Below, piece by piece: positions 54,789-64,000 of a stretch of 64,000 nucleotides of DNA (the first letter of the stretch is position 1; every line of letters begins with the position of its first letter). The translations under genes were made by a program, and so were the position numbers. The notes beneath the pieces were generated by a model, which saw nothing but the letters and a program-made list of their open reading frames with translations, was not told the origin of the DNA and did no database searches. Origin of the DNA: Sorex araneus (Eukaryota; Chordata; Mammalia; Eulipotyphla; Soricidae); assembly GCF_027595985.1 (NCBI RefSeq), contig NC_073305.1, positions 172,194,172-172,258,171 on the forward strand, read 5' to 3'.

Positions 54789-57657
54789 TGAAAATTAAGT
54801 TCATCATTTTTGAGGTGCTTAATTTCCATTCCTGGTTGATCATCAATGTTAACTTTGGGTTTCTATTGCCTCCAACAAAGAGACCAGTCAAAAGTATGTG
54901 GGAATAATTAAAATCTTTCACAAGGTCACGACTTCAAAATCCCCTGTGGACCTCCTATTTTCCATCTTGCTGATCTCGTGGGATTTAGTATATGCAGTTG
55001 CTGTAAAATTAAGCCTGCTGTAAAATTATGCCTAATAAAGTCCATTGGAAGCGTAGTAGGAAAAACTGATGTGTCTCTACTGGAATACCCTCTTACAAAA
55101 TGCCTTTCTCAAACATCAATGGCTCTGTTCAGAACGGTGAGTACAATGCTCACGTCTGAGGAAGCCATAAACAAAGTGACGGAATCAAGACTAATAATAA
55201 TTGCCTCAGAACAGCAAACCTGGCCAGAGCAAGGGATCTAGTGGGAGAACAGGCTGCGGGGGAGACTGTGCACCTCCTGGCCGCGCTGCCCTACCCTACT
55301 CTGACCGCGGTCCCCTGCCATCACTATGTGCCTCCCATCGTTCTCTGTTCTGTAACTTAGCAACCGAGTCCCCTGCTGTGGCCCCAAATTTATGTGATTA
55401 CCACCTGTTGCCTCCTTGGAGTATCCTGGGAGCCCACAGGAGGGCCATGTAAACCTTAGTTAAAAAAAAAAAAAAAAAAAAAAAAAAACACTACCCTAGA
55501 GAAAGGGGAACTGAGACAAGCACATAGTACAACAGTTCAAGATTATAAGGTGAGGAAGGATAATGGAACAAGCTCAACGTGAAGCAAATGCCTGAATAAA
55601 CATCTTTTTTTTAATGATATGAAATTGCTGGAAAAGAGAAAAAAAAGGCATCAGGTCCTTTTATAATTAGTTCCCATTATCCAGACTTCTATGACGTGTA
55701 TCTACACACTTTTGGAATGTCATTAGTGAAAATAAGCAGCTTTGTTTTGCTTTGTTTGGATCATTGTCTGTACCCAGACGGTAGAATGTTCTGCAATAAC
55801 AAAATGAAACCTGTCTGAAAGAGAGACACTAGGCTCTCCTGGAGGAGAAGGCATGAGTGAGTCTGGCCTTCAACAGTGCCGGAGCAGAGAGGCAACTGGG
55901 GTGCCCGCATTGCTGTTCCTCTGTGAGACGCCTTTGCCCCCATGTCAGAAGGAGCAAAGGGTCATAACACATCACCAGAGCTTAACTTGCCCCGTAGAAT
56001 CCTTGAATAACATTTAAAATCGCCTTTCCTCATTAGCCTAGGTCCTGGAGTCATGCCCCTGCACTGTCATATCCACGGGTGGCCTACGGGGAGAAAACAA
56101 TCCTTTCACTCCAAAATGAAGTGCCAGTACGTGGTGATAAGCAGAGGAACGTTGACACCTGTAATCAGCTTAAGTTAATATTTTCATCACTCCTGACATA
56201 TTTATCAGGAAAAGTAAGCCTACATGACATTAAGAGAAAAATTTGAAGAACTTAGGGATAAAGGATGAACCCGGCATTTTACAGTCCACGAAGCCTGAAA
56301 ATTAAGTTTTTGCTCTTCAGATGAAAAAACAAGGGTGAACAGGAAAGTCCGAATAGGGTCTTTAGGACACGAAAGTGGCCAAGAGCAAAACTGATTCTCA
56401 AGTGCAGTAAGGAACTGGAATACTGACACTTTCTTATTCGATCTCCACCCTCCCCTAGACAGGAATCCCACTGGTTTGATTTGTCCTCCATTAGCCTTCT
56501 GGTCTCTTCAAAGGTGACACTCAGAAGCTAGTCAGAGGCAAAAGTGTGGCTCAGTGATCATGACTAGGTCATATGTGTGAGCTCCTGGGTCTCAGTGTTG
56601 GGACCACAAGAAAAGTAAAAGGGGGGAAACATTTTTAAATAACTCTTTTTTAAAAAGTGAAAAACAAACTAGAAATTCTAAACCAATTAAACGGTTAAAA
56701 TCTATGACTGGCCAAAAGGTCTAAATATACCAACCCTCTAAAAAAAGATAGATGTGTTCCTGATATATCCACTGGCCTTAATATAAACAGATCCAGATGT
56801 CTTCCTGGAAGTGGACCTTTCACAATGGCTCACATGACAGACTGAATTCTCCTTCTGGAAAACATGGTACAGGACTCGGCCTGCCACACCTCTATGGCAG
56901 ATGCGACTAAGTCCTCTTTCTGATCTGACTAAGCATACTGAACACCTCAGAAAAGGGCTATCTCAGCTCATCACAAATATCCTGTCTTCTGAATTCATTT
57001 AAAATGGGAAAATAAGTCATCTTCAGTTGTCATGCCTTTAAATATTAGAAAGAGTGAACGAATCTTATAAAAAATTGAAATTCATGAGTTAGTACATTAG
57101 CATCCCATTAGCTCCCCAGTGTCCATATCTCATTCAAACCAAAAAAATGACTCTCTGATTCTCTTCAGATGACCTTGCTTGCCATTTCCCTGAGAAAAGC
57201 ACCGCTACACTGACTTGCCGGCATTCAGCTCCAAACACTCTGCCTTCCTCCTAAGAACATAGTAAGAACTAACCTGAGATTTATTTCACTCTTTCTTACA
57301 CAAATATTTTGCTCCTATACTTCTCCCTTTCTTTCTTAATCTATAAAGACTTAGGAGACGAATTGGCTTAATCCATGGATGGAATAGTCCCTTTTTCTTA
57401 CTACTTTCCCTCCAGTCCCAACCTTAGATCTGACAATCAAGTGTTCTCCTCAATCAAAAATCCCTCTCATTCACCCATGAACAAGACATTGCATTCATAT
57501 TTTAAGAACAATATTGTTGCTACAAAGTAAGACAGCACAGAATCCAGCTGCCTTCCATATAATTGCACCGATTCCACAACTGCACTTAGGAGCAAAACTG
57601 ATTTCTTCACAAGGTTTAGTAAATAAATATTAAATGCCTGCAGAGACATTCAGAATT
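54789..57657. other. Repeat-poor intron 2 stretch
   Basis: Contains a pure A28 run at 55460-55487 and a faint tRNA-like patch at 56528-56610 (GTGTGGCTCAGTGATC ... GAGCTCCTGGGTCTCAGTG). No gene recognised. Confidence 0.5.
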
Positions 57658-57667
57658 AAATGGCTTT

Positions 57668-57842
57668 GGCGCTGGAGCAACAGTACAGCGGCTGGGCACT
57701 TGACTTGCACATGGCCAACTCGGGTTCGATCCCTGGCACACCCCATGGTATCCTTAGCACCACCAGGAGTAATTTCCGAGTGGAGAGCCAGGAATACTTC
57801 CCGAGCCCCACCAGGTGTGGCACAAACACAAACAAAAGAACG
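57668..57842 (+). mobile_element. A-type SINE with short TSD
   Basis: GGCGCTGGAGCAACAGTAC, CTCGGGTTCGATCCCTGG, GGTGTGGCACAAACAC. TSD AAATGGC at 57658-57664 and 57843-57849. Confidence 0.93.
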
Positions 57843-58248
57843 AAATGGCCCAGGCATAGGGGAGTTCAGAGTCTGCCTTGAGGCAGGAATGAGGCTGCAG
57901 GTTTGCTTCCTGGCCCCGCCCACAGGCTGTGCGAGGTACCACTGGCACTGCCATCTGGGAGCCTCAGGGTCACGGCAGAGTGTGACTCTCTAGTGTGAGG
58001 CTGCAGGCAGGTGCGAGCAGGCCCCAAAATGGGAAATACAACTCAACTGTAACCGCTAACAAGCAACACCACTAAGTACGAGCACCGCATTGTGTGTGAG
58101 CACTGCGACCCAGAGTGTACAGTCTTCCTGCCCTCACAAAATCAAAGGGAAGTGGGGGAGACAAAAGAATTATAACTGAAAATAGTTTATATATATATTT
58201 ACATATATATATAATGAAAAAGGGTTTGGGGCTAATAAAAAATATTGA

Positions 58249-58435
58249 AGGGCTCAGCTATAGCACAGCAGGTAGGGTGTTTGCCTTGCATGTGGCCGAC
58301 CCGGGTTTCTATTCCCAGCATCCCATATGGTCCCCCGAGCGCCGTCAGGGGTAATTCCTGATTGCCTGGGCCAGGTGTAACCCCTGTGCATTGCCAGGTG
58401 TGACCTAAAAAGAAAAAAAAAGAAAAAAGAAAAAG
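58249..58435 (+). mobile_element. A-type SINE
   Basis: GGGCTCAGCTATAGCACAGC to GTGTGACCTAAAAAG with a long A-rich tail. Confidence 0.94.
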
Positions 58436-58446
58436 GTTTATTGTTG

Positions 58447-58640
58447 TTTGTCTTTTTGGATGCCATATTTCACTCAGGGATCACTCCTGGTAGAGCTTGA
58501 GCCTTACTTGCTGAATTATCTCTCCATCTCTTGTGCTTTTTTTTCCAAAGAAGAATTCAATTTGGGAGAGGGGAGGAATGACAAGGCGTTCCTCTTTGTA
58601 AGCCAGGCATAAGCCCTGAGCACTGCTGGGGATGGCTCAA
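58447..58640. mobile_element. Two old SINE scraps
   Basis: 58447-58530 is a minus-strand A fragment with an internal deletion (CAGGGATCACTCCTGGTAG ... TTATCTCTCCATCTC). 58595-58640 looks like a plus-strand A 3' part (GCATAAGCCCTGAGCAC). Confidence 0.55.
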
Positions 58641-58840
58641 AGACAAAAACTCTTAAACTGATACATTTGCACTAGTTTTTTTTTTTTATCATTAAGATGT
58701 TAATATCTACTGCTACAATCTATGATATTGAAAATAAATCATCCCAGCACAATCTCTAATTGAAATAATCCAATATGAAATATGTTTTGGAAAACATTTT
58801 GTGGAGGCAGAGAAAAGGTAGAGGGTTAAGATCCATACTT

Positions 58841-59105
58841 TGCCTACAGAAACTCCCAGTGAGATCCCCAGCACGACATGGTCCCCTGAGGATGGCGGGT
58901 GCAGTGTGAAGACAGCTGAGCACCACTGGGTGTGGCCTAGTGACCTGCGGGCACCACTGGGTGCTCAGTTACCCAGTGTCCAGTTAACTCCTGGTGCCAC
59001 AGGGGACAAACAACACCACCTCCTTTAGCCCCAGTCTGGTTGGCTGAGAATCACTGGGAGTGGTCCTGAATCCCTGAGTATTACCTGGGAACCCCACTCA
59101 AAAAA
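58841..59105 (+). mobile_element. Very old SINE-derived sequence
   Basis: GAGATCCCCAGCACGACATGG, GAGCACCACTGGGTGTGG and a second CACCACTGGGTG, CACTGGGAGTGGTCC. Reads like two overlapping ancient A copies. Confidence 0.45.
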
Positions 59106-59367
59106 AGTACGCTTTCATTGTGGCATCATGATTGACAACAAAATATACTGTAGTCCATAGAAAAACATGAAAAATTTAATTTAGAATTAATTTGATCGTC
59201 TAAAAGAAGGACAGCTTTATTTACAGAAGGAATAGGAACTATTTAAGAAATCTCAAATAGTTAGTTAATAAGAAGAATAATGCCCAATCAAGTATAGAAG
59301 CTATGCAACTATACAACAACTTCAGTATTATTGTGAACCATGATGCTTTAATTAAAAATAATTTTTA

Positions 59368-59752
59368 GGGCCGGAGCGATAGCACAGCAGGTAGGGCGTT
59401 TGCCTTGCACGCGGCCGACCTGGGTTCGATCCCCGGCATTTCTTTTTTTTTTTTTTTTTTTTTTTTTCTTTTTGGGTCACACCTGGCGATGCACAGGGGT
59501 TACTCCTGGCTTTTCACTCAGGAATTACCCCTGGCTGTGCTCAGGGGACCATATGGGATGCTGGGATTTGAACCTGGGTCGGCCGCGTGCAAGGCAAACG
59601 CCCTACCCGCTGTGCTATCTCTCCAGCCCCAGATCCCCGGCATTTCATATGGTCCCCCAAGCACCGCCAGGAGTAATTCCTGAGTGCAAAGCCAGGAATA
59701 ACCCCTGATCATCGCTGGGTGTGACCCAAAAAGAAAAAATAATAATAATAAT
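59368..59752 (+). mobile_element. A-type SINE hosting a nested younger SINE
   Basis: Head GGGCCGGAGCGATAGCAC to GATCCCCGGCATTTC, then the nested copy, then resumes CATATGGTCCCCCAAGC to GTGTGACCCAAAAAG and an (AAT)n tail. TSD AATAATTTTTA at 59357-59367 and 59753-59763. Confidence 0.96.
59443..59631 (-). mobile_element. Young A-type SINE nested in another SINE
   Basis: Long T run, TTTTTGGGTCACACCTGGCG, GATGCTGGGATTTGAACC, GCTATCTCTCCAGCCCC. TSD GATCCCCGGCATTTC at 59428-59442 and 59632-59646, made from the host SINE body. Confidence 0.97.
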
Positions 59753-59944
59753 AATAATTTTTAAAATACTGCTCAATCATACAACTTCAACAGGGACGAG
59801 GATTATGCAACTTCATTCCTGACATTAGCATGAAGAATTGTAATCTTTGTTTTAATATTGAGAAAAATCTGAATCAATTAGATAAAAAAAAACCACCAAA
59901 CAAATGTTATGGCTTTTCTCTATTTACTCAAAAAGATATTTTTA

Positions 59945-60106
59945 TGGCCGGAGAGATGGTAGGTCAGATAAGATCCCTACCTTGCTTGAGACAGACCCAG
60001 GATTAATCTCCAGCACCCCATGTAGTCCCTGAGCCTGCCAGAAGTGACACCTAAGTACAGAACCAGCAGTAAGTCCTGAGTACTATAGGGTGTGACCCAA
60101 AAACTG
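59945..60106 (+). mobile_element. Old A-type SINE
   Basis: GGCCGGAGAGATGGTAGG, CCCAGGATTAATCTCCAGC, GGGTGTGACCCAAAAAC. Confidence 0.85.
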
Positions 60107-60142
60107 TATAAATGTGTATAATATTATACATATATGTATGTA

Positions 60143-60318
60143 ATGGCGGGGTAACAAGCTGGGCCTCATTCCCTGACCCTGAAAGAGCCTCCAATGCGCC
60201 ATCGTTGGGAAGGCCAAGTAGAGAGAGGCTTCTAAAATCTCAGGGCTAAGACGAATGGACACGTTACCGAGACCGCTCGAGAAATTCGATGATCAATGGG
60301 ATAATGATGATGATGATG
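60143..60318 (+). mobile_element. C-type SINE (long relative of B), 5'-truncated
   Basis: GGGTAACAAGCTGGGCCTC, ATTCCCTGACCCTGAAAGAG, CCTCCAATGCGCCATCG, AGAGAGGCTTCTAAAATC, then the RTE-type end GGACACGTTACCGAGACC, GCTCGAGAAATTCGATGATC and a (GAT)n tail. The tail unit differs from the GACAGT unit of B. Confidence 0.85.
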
Positions 60319-60392
60319 AATGATGATGTATATAAATATATATATATATCTTTTTAAATTTTTTATTATAAGTTTAGGTTATACAATTTTCT

Positions 60393-60563
60393 GTTTTTTT
60401 GCTTTTTGGGTCACACCCAGTGATGCACAGGAGTTGCTCCTGGCTCTCCTCTCAGGAATTACTCCCGGCAGTGCTGGGGGGACCACAGGGGATGCTGGAA
60501 ATCGAACCCGGGCCGGCCACATGCAGGGCAAATGCTCTACCCACTGTACTATCGCTCCAGCCC
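60393..60563 (-). mobile_element. A-type SINE
   Basis: TTTTTTTGCTTTTTGGGTC, GGAAATCGAACCCGGGCC, ACTATCGCTCCAGCCC. Confidence 0.94.
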
Positions 60564-61851
60564 TACAAAATTATTTTTATATACACACAAAAAAAACCTC
60601 TAAGAATTCATTAATTCAGTGAAGTGGTAGAATACAAAAATCAATGTGCATGTATTACTCATTTCTACATACAATCAATAAATTAAAAGGGAAATTAAGA
60701 AAGCAATCTCATTTATAATTTTACCCAAAAATATAAGTGTCCTCACAAAGGACATGAAAGACCCATACACTGAAAACTGTAAGGCATTACTTAAAGAAAG
60801 AGAAGCCACAAGGAAATGGAAAGATATCCTAGGTACATACATAGAATAACACTATTTCAGTTTCCATTTTACCTAAAGCAATCTACAGATTCAACATAAT
60901 CTTTATCAATAATATTTCTCAAGTTAATAGATAAAAACAATTCTTAAACTTGCATAAAAAAATAGAAAGGATTTTGAATATATAATGTATTTCTGTAGGA
61001 AAAGCAACAAATATAAGCATCACATGCCTTAGCTTTAAACTATGTTACAAAACAACAATAATTTAAAAAGTATGGTCATGTAATAAAACAGGCACACGGA
61101 TCAACAGCACACAGAACAGAGAGCTAAGAAATAAGCCCTCATATGCATGATCATGCACTCTAAACTAAAGTAGCCAAGACCAGACAATGGAGACAAGAAA
61201 TCTTCTACAAATAATGTTAGGAAGACAGAACTACCACACACAATATAATAAAACTTCACTGTTCAAAACCACACACAAAAATGAACTCAAGTGGAATAAA
61301 GAGCTAGGAATTAGATCCAAGACAGTAAGCTATATATAAAATAAAATATAGTTTATCATCATAACCTCAACATCAAAGATGAATTTGAAGATTCAATTTC
61401 AATGGAAATGAAGACAAGAATAAAAAGGGGGATTGCATCAAATTAAAAAGCCTTAACATAGAAAAATAAACCACCACAAAAACAAAAAGATAAACAACAA
61501 ATTTTGAAACATATCCATCATATATCTAAGAAGAGATCAATATCCAAAATCACACATAATTCAACTGAAAAGAAAAAAAAGTCATTTTTTTTAATACAGG
61601 CAGATGACCTGAAGAGACACTTCCCTGAATTAGATATCCAAATGGCCCACAGGCATATGAAAAATGCTCATTAGAGAAATACAAATCAAAACCATAAATA
61701 TCACACATATATTCTCACACTCATGAGAATGGCCTCCATCAAAAAATATAGGCAACAAGTATTGCAGAGGATATGGAAATGAAAGGACTCAGGTATGTTG
61801 TTGGTAGAATGTGGATCAGTGCAGCCTCTATTGAATATGAAACACACAATG

Positions 61852-62040
61852 GGGCTGGCATGATCGAACAGTGGGTCAAGTTTTTTACTTGCATGCTGCG
61901 AACCCAGGTTTGATCCCTTGACATCCCACATGGCTCCCCAAGCACTGTTTGGAGTAATTCCTGAGTGAAGAACCAGGAATAACCCCTGAGCATCACTGGG
62001 TGTGACCAAAAAAAAAAATAACAACAACAAAAAAAAAGAA
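61852..62040 (+). mobile_element. A-type SINE in L1
   Basis: GGGGCTGGCATGATCGAAC, CCCAGGTTTGATCCCTTG, GGGTGTGACCAAAAAAAAA and an AAC-rich tail. Confidence 0.92.
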
Positions 62041-62095
62041 TAACTAATTCAAAAATACATTTGCATTCCTACGATCATAAAAGCATATTCACAGT

Positions 62096-62268
62096 GGGGC
62101 TGGAAAGATAGCACAGCGGGTAGGGTGTTTGCCTTGCACGAGGCCAACTCGGGTTCAAATCCCAGCATCCCATATGGTCCCCTGAGCACGGCCAGGGGTA
62201 ATTCCTGAGTGCAGAGCCAGGAGTAACCCTTGTGCATCGCCAGGTGTGACCCAAAAAGCAAAGAAAAA
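62096..62268 (+). mobile_element. Young A-type SINE in L1, 17-bp perfect TSD
   Basis: GGGGCTGGAAAGATAGCAC, CTCGGGTTCAAATCCCAG, CACGGCCAGGGGTAATTCC, GTGTGACCCAAAAAGC. TSD AAAAGCATATTCACAGT at 62079-62095 and 62269-62285. Shares subfamily-specific bases with 47081 and 59443. Confidence 0.97.
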
Positions 62269-62401
62269 AAAAGCATATTCACAGTAACTAAAACATAGAA
62301 TAAATCTGAATATCCACCAACAGAAGACTGTATAAAGAATTTGAGACATATATATATATACCCAGAAGACATACTACTCTGTCTTTTAAAAAGATAAATC
62401 T

Positions 62402-62545
62402 GGGGCCGGAGAGACTGTACAGGGGCTCACTTTGGTCCAATTCCTACAATCACATATATTCTCTTGAGCTCCAAGAGTGATCCCTGAGCACAAAGGCAGG
62501 AGAAATCCCTGAGCACCATTGGGTGTGACCCAAAACAAAACAAAT
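62402..62545 (+). mobile_element. Old A-type SINE in L1
   Basis: GGGGCCGGAGAGACTGTAC, with the B-box region partly lost, then GAGTGATCCCTGAGCAC and GGGTGTGACCCAAAAC. Confidence 0.85.
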
Positions 62546-63608
62546 TTGTTCCTTTTGAAACAAAATGGATGGGACTCAAGGTAGACAACAAATGAAAAAA
62601 GTAGGGAAGGGAAAGGGTTTTACAATGTATGGAATATTACTAACTAAGGCAAAGAAACTAGCAGAGAATCACAAAACTAACTCTCAGACCCAGTGGTGGC
62701 TAGCAGCGGGCAAGATGGGTAGAGCATGAGGAATGGTGAGAGGGGTCTCTTTGGTTTTGAGATGGAACTAGAACTTGGTGGGAGGGAGTGATAAAAGCAG
62801 AGGTGTGTTGCTAAACCCCATCTGCTGCAAACAAATGATAAGCCAATAAAAAAATGTATATCATTACATAAAAAGCAACAGATTATCTCCCTTATATGTG
62901 GGACATAAAGAAACACAGTAAAAAAATCAACCACAAGTCCTAACCCCGAACCAGTCTGTCTTCACTGGGAGTAACCCGGAGGGGTTGGGTTGAGTTTCCC
63001 TCCCAACCCCAGCAGAACCCCTGCAGTCAGAAACCTCCAGAACCCAATCGCACAGCCATGCTCAAGGCCACTCTTCAAGGGCTCGGATGAGCCTCACCTA
63101 CGGGAGAAACTGCAGAAAAGTCCAGGTATGCAGGACCCACCCGTGACTGAGATCTCCAAGCTCACTCAGAACGGGACGGGGCCTCCACCCTGCCCCCAAC
63201 CCAGCTCCCCAGTTTTCTAGTAGCTTGGCAGTCACTCACACAAACTACCCCCAGCACCATGTAATCTCATCAATGGCCAAGATGCAGAGACTGTGAAATT
63301 AAGTTCCAGAAGGGAGCAACACAGAATATTCTGGGTTCTTATACTGACCTGACCTCTTATTCTAGCCCACTGATGTACCAAAAGTAGCACATATTTGGTT
63401 GGGTTTAACATATACGTTTGTAATCTCTTATACAAGGACTTAAATGGTTCCAGGAAGAAATACAACAATCTTCACACACTTTCCCCCCTTATGGTGGTGA
63501 GAAGGTGCACAATAGTGCAATTAGAGTTTGAATACTATCTGTAATGCACTATTGTGAACAATTTAACTTTATAAGAATTAAATAAAATTTTTTTAGTTTA
63601 AAAAAATG

Positions 63609-63775
63609 GACTGGAGCAATAGCACAGCAGGTAGGGCATTTACCTTGCACGCAGCCGACCTGGGTTTGATTCCCAGCATCCCATATGGTCCCCTGTGCAC
63701 CGCCAGGAGTAATTCCTGAGTGCGTGAGCCAGGAGTAACCCCTGTACGTCGCTGGGTGTGACCCCTCAAAAAAAA
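63609..63775 (+). mobile_element. A-type SINE directly behind the L1 tail
   Basis: GGACTGGAGCAATAGCACAG to GTGTGACCCCTCAAAAAAAA, inserted in the A-rich end of the L1. Confidence 0.94.
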
Positions 63776-64000
63776 AATTTGAAAACTGTGAAAAAACCAA
63801 CCACAGTAAAGAAAGAGACCCAAAGGCAACAGAAACTTGAGAGCTGGTCTTCAGTAGGAAGCGTACACAACAGCAGACGGGGAAAAAAGGATGGGTGACA
63901 CCTGGGACAGTGCTGGAGGGAAGAGGACATTCTGGTGGGGGGGGTGAGAGGATGGGGGGTGGAGTGTTGGAATGTTTTATGCACGAAGCCCAACCACTCA
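63776..64000. other. Window end, unassigned
   Basis: A G-rich patch (63935-63960). No gene or repeat recognised. Confidence 0.4.

Larger units (their letters stand above)
60610..63600 (+). mobile_element. Old L1 (ORF2 end and 3' UTR) with three SINE insertions
   Basis: 60620-61850 carries decayed ORF2 (FLHTIN-like, KDMKDPYTENCKALLKE at about 60750). The ORF2 end continues between SINEs to about 62660. 62640-63590 is a 3' UTR with a GC-rich middle (63000-63220) and terminal GTTTGAATACTATCTGTAATG ... AATAAAATTTTTTT. The ORF2 part and the 3' UTR could be two insertions. Confidence 0.75.
14104..64000 (-). other. EPM2A: EPM2A intron 2 (partial, runs off the window)
   Basis: The acceptor AG at 14105-14104 starts this intron on the minus strand. 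I looked by eye for the second-exon segment (the end of the carbohydrate-binding module and the linker) and did not find it, so exon 2 is expected above position 64000. The stretch is made of nested SINEs, L1 pieces, an LTR and repeat-poor islands. Confidence 0.75.

Overview
This is a mammalian (eukaryotic nuclear) window. It carries the last two coding exons of EPM2A (laforin) on the minus strand, embedded in intronic and downstream sequence that is very rich in retroposons. The dominant short repeat is a tRNA-derived SINE with a GGGCTGGAG head, a TGGGTTCGATTCC-type B box and a GTGTGACCCAAAAAG end before an A-rich tail. I recognise it as the abundant shrew (Soricidae, probably Sorex) SINE. 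The species call rests on memory of that family, not on a search.

Gene layout (minus strand): the annotated 3' UTR runs from about 5221 down to a poly(A) signal near 3919. Exon 4, with the C-terminus and the phosphatase loop HCNAGVGRS, is at 5222-5499. Intron 3 is 5500-13861. Exon 3, with the WMPTPD acid loop, is at 13862-14103. Everything above 14104 should be intron 2. I found no exon 2, so that intron is at least 49.9 kb here. Below about 3900 the sequence is downstream of the gene.

Mobile DNA: (A) about 50 visible copies of an A-tailed SINE, many with clean target-site duplications (TSDs). (B) Eight clear copies of a second SINE with the same tRNA-like head but a different body, ending in GATGACAGTGACAGT repeats. 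(C) Two partial copies of a longer relative of B with an extra middle block. (D) L1 pieces of several ages, including one with readable ORF2 segments at 50296-52110 and long multiply interrupted copies at 18780-22075 and 60610-63600. (E) A decayed RTE-type LINE end at 17686-18150 (minus). (F) A solo LTR of about 1.37 kb at 42779-44147 inserted in a B SINE. Several microsatellites and one minisatellite are also present.

The best find is how these elements relate. The terminal ~50 bp of the B and C SINEs is the same sequence as the end of the RTE-like LINE. In that stretch the LINE reading frame runs through to the microsatellite-like tail, so the SINE carries a piece of LINE coding end as its recognition tail. 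Family A, with an A-rich tail, looks L1-mobilised. One tRNA-like head has therefore apparently been coupled to two different retrotransposition machineries. No bacterial-type system, CRISPR array or new protein-coding locus was seen. Most ORFs longer than 60 codons are SINE, L1 or microsatellite translations.
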